Assembly (NCBI GenBank): GCA_043820025.1 | Contig: JBDRED010000028.1 | Span: 18,434-82,433 of the forward strand | DNA length: 64,000 nucleotides | Origin: JBDRED01 sp043820025 [NCBI: Elusimicrobiota bacterium] | GTDB lineage: Bacteria; RUG730; JBDRED01 | Direction: 5' to 3' | In this document: in pieces, positions 1 through 8,333 of the stretch | Position numbering within the stretch: position 1 is the first letter of the stretch | Layout: every line of letters begins with the position of its first letter | The notes under the pieces: generated by a model | The model's input: the letters and a program-made list of their open reading frames with translations, nothing else | Told to the model about the DNA's origin: nothing | The model's database searches: none | Made by a program: the position numbers and the translations under genes

Positions 1-366
1 CACACGCTCTAAAATTTGATAACAATTTTTGCTTGATGAAATTATTGCTGTTTTAATATTTTCTTTTCGGAGATCTTTTATCAGCGAGAATGTAGATTTG
101 AATACCGGAATATCTTCTTTTTCAATATTCTCTAAAAAATATTCTTGTTTTTTATTTGAAGCGGATATCACCTTAGATTCTGCCATATCGGTAAATATCG
201 CGCGCGCGCCGTCTATTCTGGGAATGCCGTCAACCTTTTGTTTATAATCTTCAAAGGTAAATGGGACATTATAATCAGCAAACATCCTCTGCCATGCCTT
301 AAAATGTAACGGAACAGTGTCAACAACCACACCATCCAAATCAAAGATTGCTGCCTTCAAAGACAT
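1..366 (-). CDS. HAD-superfamily hydrolase, beta-phosphoglucomutase family (partial, C-terminus off the left edge)
   Basis: The 122 visible codons start at ATG 366 behind a GGAGGG Shine-Dalgarno and run off the window without a stop. The N-terminus has HAD motif I, FDLDGVVVD, with the nucleophile and acid/base aspartates. The following HFKAW and GIPRIDG segments are typical of beta-phosphoglucomutase-like cap domains, and ISSS fits motif II. Enzymes of this family interconvert sugar 1- and 6-phosphates or dephosphorylate small phosphates in the cytosol. The family call is good; the exact substrate is unknown. It lies 76 bp downstream of a mini-ORF and may share its transcript. Confidence 0.85.
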   Translation of the reverse strand, partial: MSLKAAIFDLDGVVVDTVPLHFKAWQRMFADYNVPFTFEDYKQKVDGIPRIDGARAIFTDMAESKVISASNKKQEYFLENIEKEDIPVFKSTFSLIKDLRKENIKTAIISSSKNCYQILERV

Positions 367-442
367 ATACCCTCCAAAATAAACGACACAATAGAAAAAC
401 AAATTGAAATTTATTTTAGGCAGTTTAGGGTCATGCCCGGGA

Positions 443-502
443 CTAAATACAACAGCCTTCTTTGCAATGCGCTACTGCTCTCAGCATCCATTTTTTCTTC
501 AT
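443..502 (-). CDS. Possible 19-residue peptide with a consensus ribosome binding site
   Basis: This 20-codon frame reads MKKKWMLRAVAHCKEGCCI and ends in TAG. It begins 5 nt after a perfect AGGAGGT (complement of 508-514). It is basic at the N-terminus and has three cysteines near the C-terminus. I recognise no family. It lies between the GDT1-like gene and the HAD gene on the same strand. It could be a leader peptide, a small secreted or modified peptide, or chance. The strong ribosome site is the main support. Confidence 0.4.
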   Translation of the reverse strand: MKKKWMLRAVAHCKEGCCI

Positions 503-604
503 TTTTTACCTCCTGCGAATAATATCCAAAATAATTGTAAATAATATACTAAATACAAAATCAGATTTGTAATTTTTTAGATTATTAGGAGATCCCTATT
601 TATA

Positions 605-877
605 TTAACTCTTGCTGATAAGCATCATTCCGCCAATTAACATAAAAATAATACCGCCAATAATTTTAATTACCTTTGGGTCAACATATTTTGATAGGAG
701 CGAACCGGCAATAACAGATAAAGCGGTAATAACCATATACGCGCTCACAGACCCCAGCCATACTAAAACCGGCCTGCCTGTTTTTGCCGTTAAAGTAATA
801 CCCACTAATTGTGTTTTATCAGCAAGCTCAGCTGCAAATATAGCCGCGAATGTTGTTAATAATATTTTCCACTGCAT
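605..877 (-). CDS. GDT1/TMEM165 (UPF0016) family small membrane protein, putative Mn2+/Ca2+ transporter half
   Basis: The 90-residue protein consists of about three transmembrane segments. It carries the family signature as ELADKTQ at residues 17-23, where the classical form is E-x-G-D-(K/R)-(T/S); Ala replaces the usual Gly. Family members export Mn2+ or exchange Ca2+/H+ across the membrane. Short one-motif proteins like this are expected to pair to make the six-helix unit, and no second half is visible nearby. The start lies just upstream of the response-regulator stop, so the two genes are probably co-transcribed. The C-terminus ends in a short polar ISKS tail. Confidence 0.8.
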   Translation of the reverse strand: MQWKILLTTFAAIFAAELADKTQLVGITLTAKTGRPVLVWLGSVSAYMVITALSVIAGSLLSKYVDPKVIKIIGGIIFMLIGGMMLISKS

Positions 878-879
878 AA

Positions 880-1572
880 TTATTCTTTGAACATATATCC
901 TACCGTGGGCACGGTATCAATACGTTTTCCTTCTTTGCCGAGTTTTTTTCTTAGATTTGCCACATGGCGGTCAATCGTCTGGCTGGTTTTATAATACTGC
1001 TGTTCCCATACACTTTCAGAAAGATACATCCTGGTCAATACCTTATTTTTCTTTTTCAAAAATAAGTAAAGCAATGAAAATTCTTTTGGAGTTAATGTAA
1101 TCTCCTTATTTGAAACAAAAGCTACTCTGGTTTCCATATTAATTGTAATCTCTCCGGACTGAAGCTCTATATCATCCTTTTGTATATGGCTATATCTTTG
1201 TATTATAGCTTCTATGCGCGCATTGAATGTAGCGGGGAATACGGGCTTTATTAAATAATCCTCAACACCCATCGTAAACGCCTTAACCTCATCCTCATAA
1301 TTATAATCATCCTTTGACGAGAGAATAACAACAGGAATTGATTGAGTAGGAATATTTTTTTTCAATATACCAAGCAGATCAACTGCGTTAAAATCAGTCA
1401 GCACCCTGTCAGCTATTACAATATTTGGATTATCTTTCCAGGCCATATCTATGCCCTGTTCGCCTTTTGATGTTATTAGAAAGGTTACTTCGTCCTTAAC
1501 ATTATACAATATTTCTTGAAGCGATTTTACGGTATTTGAATCTGAAGAAATTATAAGAATTTTCTTTTTCAT
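880..1572 (-). CDS. OmpR/PhoB-type winged-helix response regulator
   Basis: The receiver domain covers about residues 1-122 and a winged-helix DNA-binding domain follows at about 133-228. D55 in NIVIAD is the expected phosphoacceptor, with S85 and K109 as the switch Ser/Thr and invariant Lys. The usual acidic pair near the N-terminus is reduced to S10-D11. The C-terminal segment with LTPKEF, TIDRHVANLRKKLG and VGYMF is characteristic of the OmpR class. I chose ATG 1572, because the longer reading from TTG 1620 would overlap the -10 of the promoter. No histidine kinase is adjacent. The next gene downstream is the GDT1-like transporter. Confidence 0.88.
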   Translation of the reverse strand: MKKKILIISSDSNTVKSLQEILYNVKDEVTFLITSKGEQGIDMAWKDNPNIVIADRVLTDFNAVDLLGILKKNIPTQSIPVVILSSKDDYNYEDEVKAFTMGVEDYLIKPVFPATFNARIEAIIQRYSHIQKDDIELQSGEITINMETRVAFVSNKEITLTPKEFSLLYLFLKKKNKVLTRMYLSESVWEQQYYKTSQTIDRHVANLRKKLGKEGKRIDTVPTVGYMFKE

Positions 1573-1611
1573 GAATAAATTATATATAAATTTGCCTTTA
1601 AAAACAATAAA

Positions 1612-1639
1612 ATAATACAAAGGCAGTGGGATTAGTCAA
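1612..1639 (-). promoter_or_regulatory. Sigma70-type promoter of the response-regulator operon
   Basis: On the minus strand a -35 TTGACT (1634-1639) and a -10 TATTAT (1612-1617) are separated by 16 nt. Transcription would begin near 1605 and give a leader of about 33 nt to ATG 1572. Confidence 0.6.
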
Positions 1640-1640
1640 C

Positions 1641-1780
1641 ACATGTGACACCCCAGGTAAACATAGCCGCTGAGTAGAATGAATTTAGAGTTGCCCATAA
1701 ATGGGTTTTTGTTTGGATGTTAATTTACCATGGATTTCTGATTTGCAGGAATGACAAAGAGAAAGCAGGGTGTCACATGT
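1641..1780. repeat. Short inverted-repeat element with ACATGTGACACCC ends
   Basis: Perfect 13-bp terminal inverted repeats, ACATGTGACACCC at 1641-1653 and its complement at 1768-1780, bound a 140-bp noncoding segment. The same end motif, with one base changed (ACATGCGACACCC), bounds the larger element at 26782-27275. Both interiors contain TAGAATGAATTTA. It looks like a non-autonomous mobile repeat inserted between the response-regulator promoter and the end of the barrel gene. Confidence 0.6.
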
Positions 1781-1799
1781 ATTGCAGCATTCCCAAAAA

Positions 1800-3578
1800 T
1801 TAAAAACTATAGGATACGGTGGCATTCCATTTAACGCGTTCGCCCGGAACAGAGTATAATAACTCGTCAATATCTTCAAACATTAAACTATCAAACTCTG
1901 AATTATTCATCACAGTCCACTCGCTCTGAAAACATATTTTTTTATTGGGTTTATATACCGTTTTAATTGCCCATGAAGACCTTTCATTGCCGCTTAAAAA
2001 AAGCTTTGAGTCAGACATAGACCACCTGGCGCAAAACACAATACTTCGTCCGGCCAACACTTTAACAACAGCGCTTATTGACTCGCCTGCATAACTTTTA
2101 CTCTGAAGATCTACATACTTAAAATAGCGGGTATATGACAAGCTTAGGCTTATTGGTTCAGCGCCTTGATTAACTTTATATCGAAGATATGAATCCTTTC
2201 TACTATTAGTGTCACTGCCCCTTGTATAAATATCCCTATCCTTTTCTTGGTATTTAACTCCAAATTTAGTGTCATTTATCTCATAAAATATCTCAGCTGA
2301 ATACATATCATCTGTCACCGGCAGTCCATATTTAATTTCATAGACACCTTTATCGCTATCCCACAATGCGTTAGCGCTATGATTAAAAATGTCATACATT
2401 CCCGCAAAGGAAATTTTACCCGCCCTACTCGCTAATTTAAACCTGTATCCTTTTTCATCCCTGCATCTCAAATACATTGACGGCCTGTTCATGCTTATTG
2501 CATTGGCATAAGGATTGTAGTAATTCTTATCATAGTTTCTCAGCGACACGCTCCACGCGCAAAGTTTATTATTTATACTGCTAAGCGTTATTATATTGGC
2601 TGAGTTATTCCTGTTTTTAGACAATTCTCCTTCAAATTTGAGCAGGGTATTTGAAACATTACAATAAAAACCCAAGTAGTTTTCTTGATATCCTGTGTTT
2701 AGAAAATATGCCGAGTCGTAAAGCAGTGTTCTGCTCAATCTATAATTGATTAGCCCTAAATATCCTTGAAAACCGCTATTCTTCCCTCCTATCTCATAAG
2801 ATAGATTAATCCCTTTCACATCGTCTACAACGCCATTATTTATTGTCACGCTCTTATTAGTATTAAGCTCGTCAAAATCTGTTTTCACTCCGCTCAAAGC
2901 AATACCGGTATTTGAATAAAAAAAAGTAATCTGAGTTTTGTTAAATATTTTTTTATCCAACGCCGCTCCATTCAATCTTGAACTATAAACGCAATACGCG
3001 CCATCTTTATATTCCGCGCTCTGCGGAGCAATTCTAATCCTATATCTTCTTGAATAAGGCATTGAAATATCGGGTAAGAAACCCTGCTTTATTCCTTTAA
3101 AATTTCCAAAAGTCAGTCCCTGCCCAAATCTTGCTTTATAATTGCCCAGTATCCAATCGCAATGTTTTGACTTATACCCAAAGTATTTTTTGCTTATAAT
3201 ATTTTTTTGACTCATGCTTACGCTGAAATTTACAAATTCCAACATTGAAATACTATGCCCGATAATCCCAAAATAATACCTATCAAGAATATTGTCCCAC
3301 TTAAGCGCTGCTGTTAAGCGCGGGGCTGAATTATCGTCATTATATGTATATGACCCGGCTGAAAGATTAAGATATTTAGATGTTTTTTTATCATCGTTTG
3401 AAAATAACCGGCTGTCATAATATTCCTCCAGCATCTCTAAATATGCCGTCTCGTCAATGTCGCCGCTGATATAAAGATCAATTATTTCATCTTCAAAATT
3501 AATTGATTCGTTTATCACAGCAAAACTATTAACAGATAAACCAAATATACACAAAATAATCCCAAATATTTTTATCAT
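1800..3578 (-). CDS. Outer-membrane beta-barrel protein, possibly related to Bacteroidota helix-hairpin-helix barrel proteins
   Basis: The 592-residue protein has a signal peptide (about residues 1-20, ending NSFA). A short acidic helical region follows, then a long run of alternating aromatic/polar segments typical of barrel strands. It ends in SYSF with a terminal Phe, as many outer-membrane proteins do. The segment NYKARFGQGLTFG near residue 150 resembles the FGQGL signature of a barrel family that in Bacteroidota often follows helix-hairpin-helix repeats; no such repeats are evident here. It starts 8 nt after the preceding barrel gene and is the last gene of a three-gene surface operon. 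Function is unknown. Confidence 0.6.
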   Translation of the reverse strand: MIKIFGIILCIFGLSVNSFAVINESINFEDEIIDLYISGDIDETAYLEMLEEYYDSRLFSNDDKKTSKYLNLSAGSYTYNDDNSAPRLTAALKWDNILDRYYFGIIGHSISMLEFVNFSVSMSQKNIISKKYFGYKSKHCDWILGNYKARFGQGLTFGNFKGIKQGFLPDISMPYSRRYRIRIAPQSAEYKDGAYCVYSSRLNGAALDKKIFNKTQITFFYSNTGIALSGVKTDFDELNTNKSVTINNGVVDDVKGINLSYEIGGKNSGFQGYLGLINYRLSRTLLYDSAYFLNTGYQENYLGFYCNVSNTLLKFEGELSKNRNNSANIITLSSINNKLCAWSVSLRNYDKNYYNPYANAISMNRPSMYLRCRDEKGYRFKLASRAGKISFAGMYDIFNHSANALWDSDKGVYEIKYGLPVTDDMYSAEIFYEINDTKFGVKYQEKDRDIYTRGSDTNSRKDSYLRYKVNQGAEPISLSLSYTRYFKYVDLQSKSYAGESISAVVKVLAGRSIVFCARWSMSDSKLFLSGNERSSWAIKTVYKPNKKICFQSEWTVMNNSEFDSLMFEDIDELLYSVPGERVKWNATVSYSF

Positions 3579-3586
3579 AAATTATT

Positions 3587-4429
3587 TTAAAAATACAAAC
3601 TAAAGCTAGTCAGATGCTGTAAAGATAAGTATTGATGCGACCTTATGCTGTAATCTAACCTTAACTTAAACAGCTTAACGCAAAATCCGGCTCCTATAAA
3701 CGCGGGCCTGGCCTGCATTCCAAACAACAGCTTAAGCCCATCCGTAATTTTGTAATCAATGCCATATCTAAAAGATAAGTCGTATGGTATTTCTTTGAAT
3801 GATTCCATATACATATTGACACGCGCATTAATAAGAAGATTAACGCCTAATACAATTTCTCTTCCAATATTTTCTTTATAGTTTCTGCCTATCTGCGCTG
3901 AATTAATATTTTTTATCAGGAATGATATAAAGACCGGATTTTTTTTAAACCCGCACGATATGTCAAATGCAGGGACATATTCAATTTTATTAATGTAATC
4001 CTGCTCATTAATCTCTAAACTCATAAATCGAACAGCTAACCCAAGACTGCTTATTTCTTTTATTCTGAGTCCGCAAGCTAAAACGATCTCCTGTTCTTGA
4101 TATAACTCTCTTTTTCCAAAAACAGAATAACCTGCGGCCAGGCAAACAGACTTCAATACCGGAAATCCAAAAGCCGCAGCATTGACTGAAAGCTCTTCCA
4201 TATTAAATATTCTTGTATAGAATGTCTGTATGCTAAATCTATTAAGAAGAACTAAATTGCATGGCATATAAAATATGCTTAATGGTTCAGGCTCGCTGAC
4301 TGCCTGCGCGCCTCCGCAGCCGGCGCTATAAGCTGAAAGAAGTTTATATTCAAACGCAGAAAATCCATCTGTTACTAAAAACACCACCACAGCGCAAACC
4401 ATTACCCTGCATCGCAAGAATTTTACCAT
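3587..4429 (-). CDS. Outer-membrane beta-barrel protein, PorV/PorQ-like in layout
   Basis: The 280-residue exported protein has a hydrophobic signal segment (about residues 8-24) and begins after a GGAGGG site. The start of the mature part and the segment FYMPCNLVLLNRFSIQ resemble the short FxNPA-type opening of PorV/UPF0164-like barrels. The rest alternates like beta strands and the chain ends SLYF. Such barrels escort cargo in type IX secretion, but the resemblance is by eye and weak. It is sandwiched between a lamin-tail surface protein and a second barrel with short spacers, so the three probably act together at the outer membrane. Confidence 0.5.
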   Translation of the reverse strand: MVKFLRCRVMVCAVVVFLVTDGFSAFEYKLLSAYSAGCGGAQAVSEPEPLSIFYMPCNLVLLNRFSIQTFYTRIFNMEELSVNAAAFGFPVLKSVCLAAGYSVFGKRELYQEQEIVLACGLRIKEISSLGLAVRFMSLEINEQDYINKIEYVPAFDISCGFKKNPVFISFLIKNINSAQIGRNYKENIGREIVLGVNLLINARVNMYMESFKEIPYDLSFRYGIDYKITDGLKLLFGMQARPAFIGAGFCVKLFKLRLDYSIRSHQYLSLQHLTSFSLYF

Positions 4430-4481
4430 CGCCTTCTATCCCTCCCATAAAATTACCGTAACATCAAAAATATTTACGCGC

Positions 4482-6062
4482 TTACAATCTTTTACTGATC
4501 ACTACTACCCGCTTATTAGTTTCCGTTTTACCTGTTTCCTTATCAACCGCCTCAGCATAAATCACATACATCCCTATTGGCAAAACAACGCCGTTCTCAT
4601 CAGTCCCATCCCAAATAAGCTCTTCGCAAAAATCGGTTTCTCCATGCCACAGATCTTTAACCATTCTGCCTTGGATATCAAATATTTTAATGCCTGCGCT
4701 TCTTCCATGAGTATTAATTTTTATTAATGCGTTCCTGTGTTTTCCTTCTCCAAACGGCGAAAATACAGAAACAGGAACCGCCATAAGACAATCAATGCTT
4801 TCATCCTTATCATTGGTAATATTATAATTATACCCGGCGCCGGGATCAGGCTCGTCAATAATCCAATCACCCGCGCTGTTTGTATCGAGCGGAAATGTTT
4901 GAATATTTTGTTTTCTTTTTATTGAACTGCCGGTTGATCCTCCCCATACAACACAATCCTCTTGAGAATAATCATTGCTGACTGCCAGCCATTGTCCGCA
5001 GTCTATACCTTCCTCAAACAAAAGTTTATTAGCGTCGCTCCAAATCGTGTCATTATTCGCATAAGCAATAAAATCAATAATTTCATTGTCGCGATTTCGT
5101 AATATTATAGTATTATCAGTGCCCGCCAAGCCTGTGTCAGTTGTATAAAATCGTAACGTATTATTCACGGAACTTGCCTCATCAATATCGGATGAATTAA
5201 AATAAATTAAAATATAACTATTTTTGGACGGTATAATATCCGGAAATGTTTTTATTAGCTTAGCGCCCTCGTACAATTTATATCCGCCAATACTGCCTTC
5301 TGATTCCGTTATATACAGCTCTACCCAATCCTTTTCGCTCGAATAAGGCATTATCTCAGTGATATATCCATGAAATTTTCCTTGAGGCAAAATATCCTCT
5401 TCATCAATCTGCGATATACTGTTTAACATTCCCGGAGTAGCCCCGGTTTCACATGCCTTCCAATTACTCTCAGTATCCGCGCCAAGAGCGTTAATTCTCT
5501 CAACAGAAATACCATTACCCGGATCAAATGGGATACCATCCAACCCATCATCATCCGCATTTAAATAACTGCCGGGCGACTCTGTAATTTTTGGCGTTCC
5601 ATAAGTACTTACACAGGTTCCGCTTGAATCGAACAAAGTAATCGGGTCAGAAGAATTACTAAGTCCACTGCCGCCAAGCGTAGAATCTTTGGTAGTAAAA
5701 ATAACAGCGTCGTTACCAAAGTCATATACCTGAGATCCGCCTGCATAATCCGCGTCTAAGATAACAGCATACGCTCCTGCTGGCACAACAAATGTTTTAA
5801 ACACCGCCTTACTATCAGTTATTACGCCATGCGCTTCCGGATCCCAAGGAACAATATTATCTAAGCCGTCGCCGTCAGTAAATTTATAGCCATTAATATT
5901 AATCTCCGTTGAATCAGCATTATACAATTCAATAAACTCGCCGCCGGATTCATCATCCGCATTTGCCATTACTTCATTAATAACCAATGAATAACTGTTC
6001 GAATACGCAAATCCGCAAATGATAAATACCGGCAATAAAAATATAAAATACCTTACTGCCAT
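4482..6062 (-). CDS. Secreted protein with two lamin-tail domains and a FlgD/type IX-like C-terminal domain
   Basis: The 526-residue protein has a signal peptide (residues 1-20). It then has a lamin-tail domain starting LVINEVMANADD with GGEFIELYN, and a second copy near residues 225-335 containing GYITEIMPYS and DWVELYI. The last ~90 residues (KIFDIQGRMVKDL, then WDGTDENGVVLPIGMYV) match FlgD-Ig/type IX sorting-type domains. These domains mark proteins passed through a type IX-like route or anchored at the surface. The gene heads the operon with the two barrels and is preceded by GGCGGT. Which ligand or polymer it binds is unknown. Confidence 0.75.
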   Translation of the reverse strand: MAVRYFIFLLPVFIICGFAYSNSYSLVINEVMANADDESGGEFIELYNADSTEININGYKFTDGDGLDNIVPWDPEAHGVITDSKAVFKTFVVPAGAYAVILDADYAGGSQVYDFGNDAVIFTTKDSTLGGSGLSNSSDPITLFDSSGTCVSTYGTPKITESPGSYLNADDDGLDGIPFDPGNGISVERINALGADTESNWKACETGATPGMLNSISQIDEEDILPQGKFHGYITEIMPYSSEKDWVELYITESEGSIGGYKLYEGAKLIKTFPDIIPSKNSYILIYFNSSDIDEASSVNNTLRFYTTDTGLAGTDNTIILRNRDNEIIDFIAYANNDTIWSDANKLLFEEGIDCGQWLAVSNDYSQEDCVVWGGSTGSSIKRKQNIQTFPLDTNSAGDWIIDEPDPGAGYNYNITNDKDESIDCLMAVPVSVFSPFGEGKHRNALIKINTHGRSAGIKIFDIQGRMVKDLWHGETDFCEELIWDGTDENGVVLPIGMYVIYAEAVDKETGKTETNKRVVVISKRL

Positions 6063-6111
6063 AAAGCATTACCGCCTAAATAATTAATTTGAAGTTGTTT
6101 TTTCTAAAAGA

Positions 6112-6130
6112 GATTTACAGTAAGTAAATC
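6112..6130. promoter_or_regulatory. Small palindrome upstream of the lamin-tail operon
   Basis: GATTTAC and GTAAATC are separated by 5 nt in the spacer 50-68 bp before the lamin-tail gene start. The symmetry would suit a dimeric regulator. No known operator is recognised. Confidence 0.25.
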
Positions 6131-6238
6131 ATTTTGAATTGTTCGAAATAAAAGGCATCACCGCTTTTTTATGTAGAATTGTATCGTTTTTTATGCGCTT
6201 AATTGCATGTTAAAATGTATTAAATAGCCTGTTGTGTG

Positions 6239-6814
6239 TCAATTTATTTTTGATAAATATTTATCTATTATCGCTTTCTCAACATCGCTTTTTAGTTTTT
6301 TATTTAACACATACACAATATTTCCGTACTTGCCTGCTTCATCCTTTTTCGCAGGCCATGCCACCCAAAGGCCTTTTTTTCCCTGCATTACTCCGCAGTG
6401 AACAGCAATAGAATTATTAAACACAATCACTGCGTTTGCTTTTCTACTGCTATTCTTTTTTAAGATATTTATTTCAGAAATTTTAAATTCAATTGCGGTA
6501 TTTATCTGCCGTGTTTCAGCGCCGGAACGGACTGATTCAATAATTTTGTTTTTTAAATCAGGATCTATAATCTCGACCTGCGGAAGTTCAAACCCGTCAA
6601 TTACTTTATAATGCGGCAGTAAAATGCTTTTATCTTCATACAGGATTATATCTTCAATAACTAAAAATCCGCCTGCTATAATCCGCGCTCGCGTCTGTGT
6701 ATTATCATGAACAGACACAACGCTTGTAATTTCTAAAAAAGATTCAGCAAAAACCAATCCGCTGAAAACTAAACAAAGAAACGCTAAAACAATGAGACAT
6801 ATTTTAAATTTCAT
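6239..6814 (-). CDS. Exported protein with two SpoVG-like domains
   Basis: The 191-residue protein starts at ATG 6814 after AGGATC. A 24-residue signal peptide (KFKICLIVLAFLCLVFSGLVF) leads it. The C-terminal half (ISEINILKK, then GKKGLWVAWPAKKDEAGKYG and KAIIDKYLSKI) follows SpoVG nearly strand for strand; in SpoVG the equivalents are NGLFVAMPSKR and the terminal helix. The first half (LEITSVVSVHD, then LPHYKVIDGF and IIESVRSG) looks like a second diverged copy. SpoVG proteins bind nucleic acids in the cytosol, so the export signal is odd. The preceding gene, for a membrane protein, ends 7 bp upstream. Function is not known. Confidence 0.65.
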   Translation of the reverse strand: MKFKICLIVLAFLCLVFSGLVFAESFLEITSVVSVHDNTQTRARIIAGGFLVIEDIILYEDKSILLPHYKVIDGFELPQVEIIDPDLKNKIIESVRSGAETRQINTAIEFKISEINILKKNSSRKANAVIVFNNSIAVHCGVMQGKKGLWVAWPAKKDEAGKYGNIVYVLNKKLKSDVEKAIIDKYLSKIN

Positions 6815-6821
6815 ATAGATC

Positions 6822-7328
6822 CTATGCCCTAACAAACAACCCTATAATGTTTATTAAAAGCAGTATTGCTCCGGGTATCATCGCAAGAATGTTTTTCCAT
6901 GTAATTCTGCTGTTAGGGTCCATGTCAGGAGCAGACTTAGCGTTCGCCTTATTAACCGCTTCCTGAATATAAAGAAGCGGAATAAATTTTAACATGCCTA
7001 TTATCACAAGAACAGGCGCCAGGCCAAAGATCAAAAACAAAACATACCAGATTGTAAGATAAAGCGCGCTCTTGCTTAGCTTAATATTATGCTTCTCAAC
7101 CTCATTACTCACATGCGCAAAACACTGATAACAAAAAATAATTGCAATTACAGCTCTCGTTATTGGCATAATATTTTCACCGGTTTTCTTCTTTATGTAA
7201 ACCCAATACTTATAAAACCAATAAATGTCATAAATCCCCAGCGTGCATAATGACATAACAGCCAGCTTCATCTTTGACACAGGGAAAAATATCGCCCCAT
7301 CATTCGCATTTACTTTTTGTTCGCTCAT
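6822..7328 (-). CDS. Integral membrane protein, DUF4234-like, function unknown
   Basis: The 168-residue protein has about four hydrophobic segments. The first contains the pattern TLGIYDIYWFYKYWVYIK, a short aromatic hairpin typical of DUF4234 and related small membrane proteins that lack known activity. An AGGAGGT site lies just before ATG 7328. It is translated just ahead of the exported SpoVG-like protein, and the pair may function together at the envelope. Confidence 0.5.
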   Translation of the reverse strand: MSEQKVNANDGAIFFPVSKMKLAVMSLCTLGIYDIYWFYKYWVYIKKKTGENIMPITRAVIAIIFCYQCFAHVSNEVEKHNIKLSKSALYLTIWYVLFLIFGLAPVLVIIGMLKFIPLLYIQEAVNKANAKSAPDMDPNSRITWKNILAMIPGAILLLINIIGLFVRA

Positions 7329-7403
7329 TTCTTACCTCCTAAATAAGTTTTTAAGTAACACTCGGCGTTTCCCAACACCAAGCATCATCCCTGATACTCG
7401 AGC

Positions 7404-8333
7404 TTAAACGCTTACGCGCTTCCTAACATACTCTATGTCTCTATTAACCTGATTAAATAACTCTTCCATGTTTTTATATTTCTTTTCGTCTCGTATTTTT
7501 TCCTTAAAATATATTTTAACATTTTTATTGTATAAATCACTTGAGAATTCCAATATATGCGCTTCGACTGTAAACCTATGGGGATCATGTATCAGCGTAG
7601 GCCTATTGCCGCAGTTAATGACAGCTTTGCGCTTTTTCCCTAAAACCTCAGCATAACCGCCATAAACCCCTCTGGGAATTAATTTTCCGTAAGGTATATG
7701 CAAATTCACGGTAGGCACATTATATTTTGACCCTATAGCTTTTCCATGCACCACCAGCCCGTCTACTGAATATAACCTGCCTAAATATTTAGCGGCTGTG
7801 GCAACATCTCCTCTTTCCATGCATTTTCTAATCAGCGTGCTGGAAACAATCTTTCCTCCAAGTTTAATATCACGCGCAATCTCAACAATCACATCATGTT
7901 CCTTCCCCATTTTTTTAAGAAGATCAATATTTCCGGACCTGTTATTTCCAAAACAAAAATTACTGCCTACAACAATTCCTTTTACTCCTAACCCCTGAAC
8001 AAGAACCTTTTTAAAAAAATCTTCCGGAGTCATTTCAGCTATCGCATGCCCAAAGTATAAAAATATTATTCCGTCTATTTCCATTGTTTTTAAGAGCTCT
8101 GTTTTTTCTTCATTAGTTGTAAGCATTGCGACCTTTTGCTCCGGGTATAGCAATGAACGCGGATGCAGGTCAAAGGTAAGAACAATATTTTTAGCATTAA
8201 GCTTTTTAGCTAATCTGCCGGATTTATTTATTATACTTTGATGCCCTATATGCGCGCCGTCAAAGACGCCAATAGGCATAACTATAGGCTTTTTAGTTTT
8301 TTTCCACTCATGTATTCCATTATAAATCTTCAT
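7404..8333 (-). CDS. ribF: Bifunctional riboflavin kinase / FAD synthetase
   Basis: The 309-residue protein converts riboflavin to FMN and then to FAD in the cytosol. The N-terminal adenylyltransferase domain carries GVFDGAHIGH at residues 22-31. The later STLIR segment and a C-terminal flavokinase domain with GRLYSVDGLVVHGKAIGSKYNVPTVNL fit RibF. Length is normal for the family. Its start overlaps the end of truB by 14 nt, so it is translationally coupled as the last gene of the nusA-infB operon. Confidence 0.95.
   Translation of the reverse strand: MKIYNGIHEWKKTKKPIVMPIGVFDGAHIGHQSIINKSGRLAKKLNAKNIVLTFDLHPRSLLYPEQKVAMLTTNEEKTELLKTMEIDGIIFLYFGHAIAEMTPEDFFKKVLVQGLGVKGIVVGSNFCFGNNRSGNIDLLKKMGKEHDVIVEIARDIKLGGKIVSSTLIRKCMERGDVATAAKYLGRLYSVDGLVVHGKAIGSKYNVPTVNLHIPYGKLIPRGVYGGYAEVLGKKRKAVINCGNRPTLIHDPHRFTVEAHILEFSSDLYNKNVKIYFKEKIRDEKKYKNMEELFNQVNRDIEYVRKRVSV

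Noticed and set aside
1685-1879. A 64-codon minus-strand frame overlapping the end of the barrel gene
   Set aside because: It overlaps the well-supported barrel C-terminus in another frame and covers the small inverted-repeat element.
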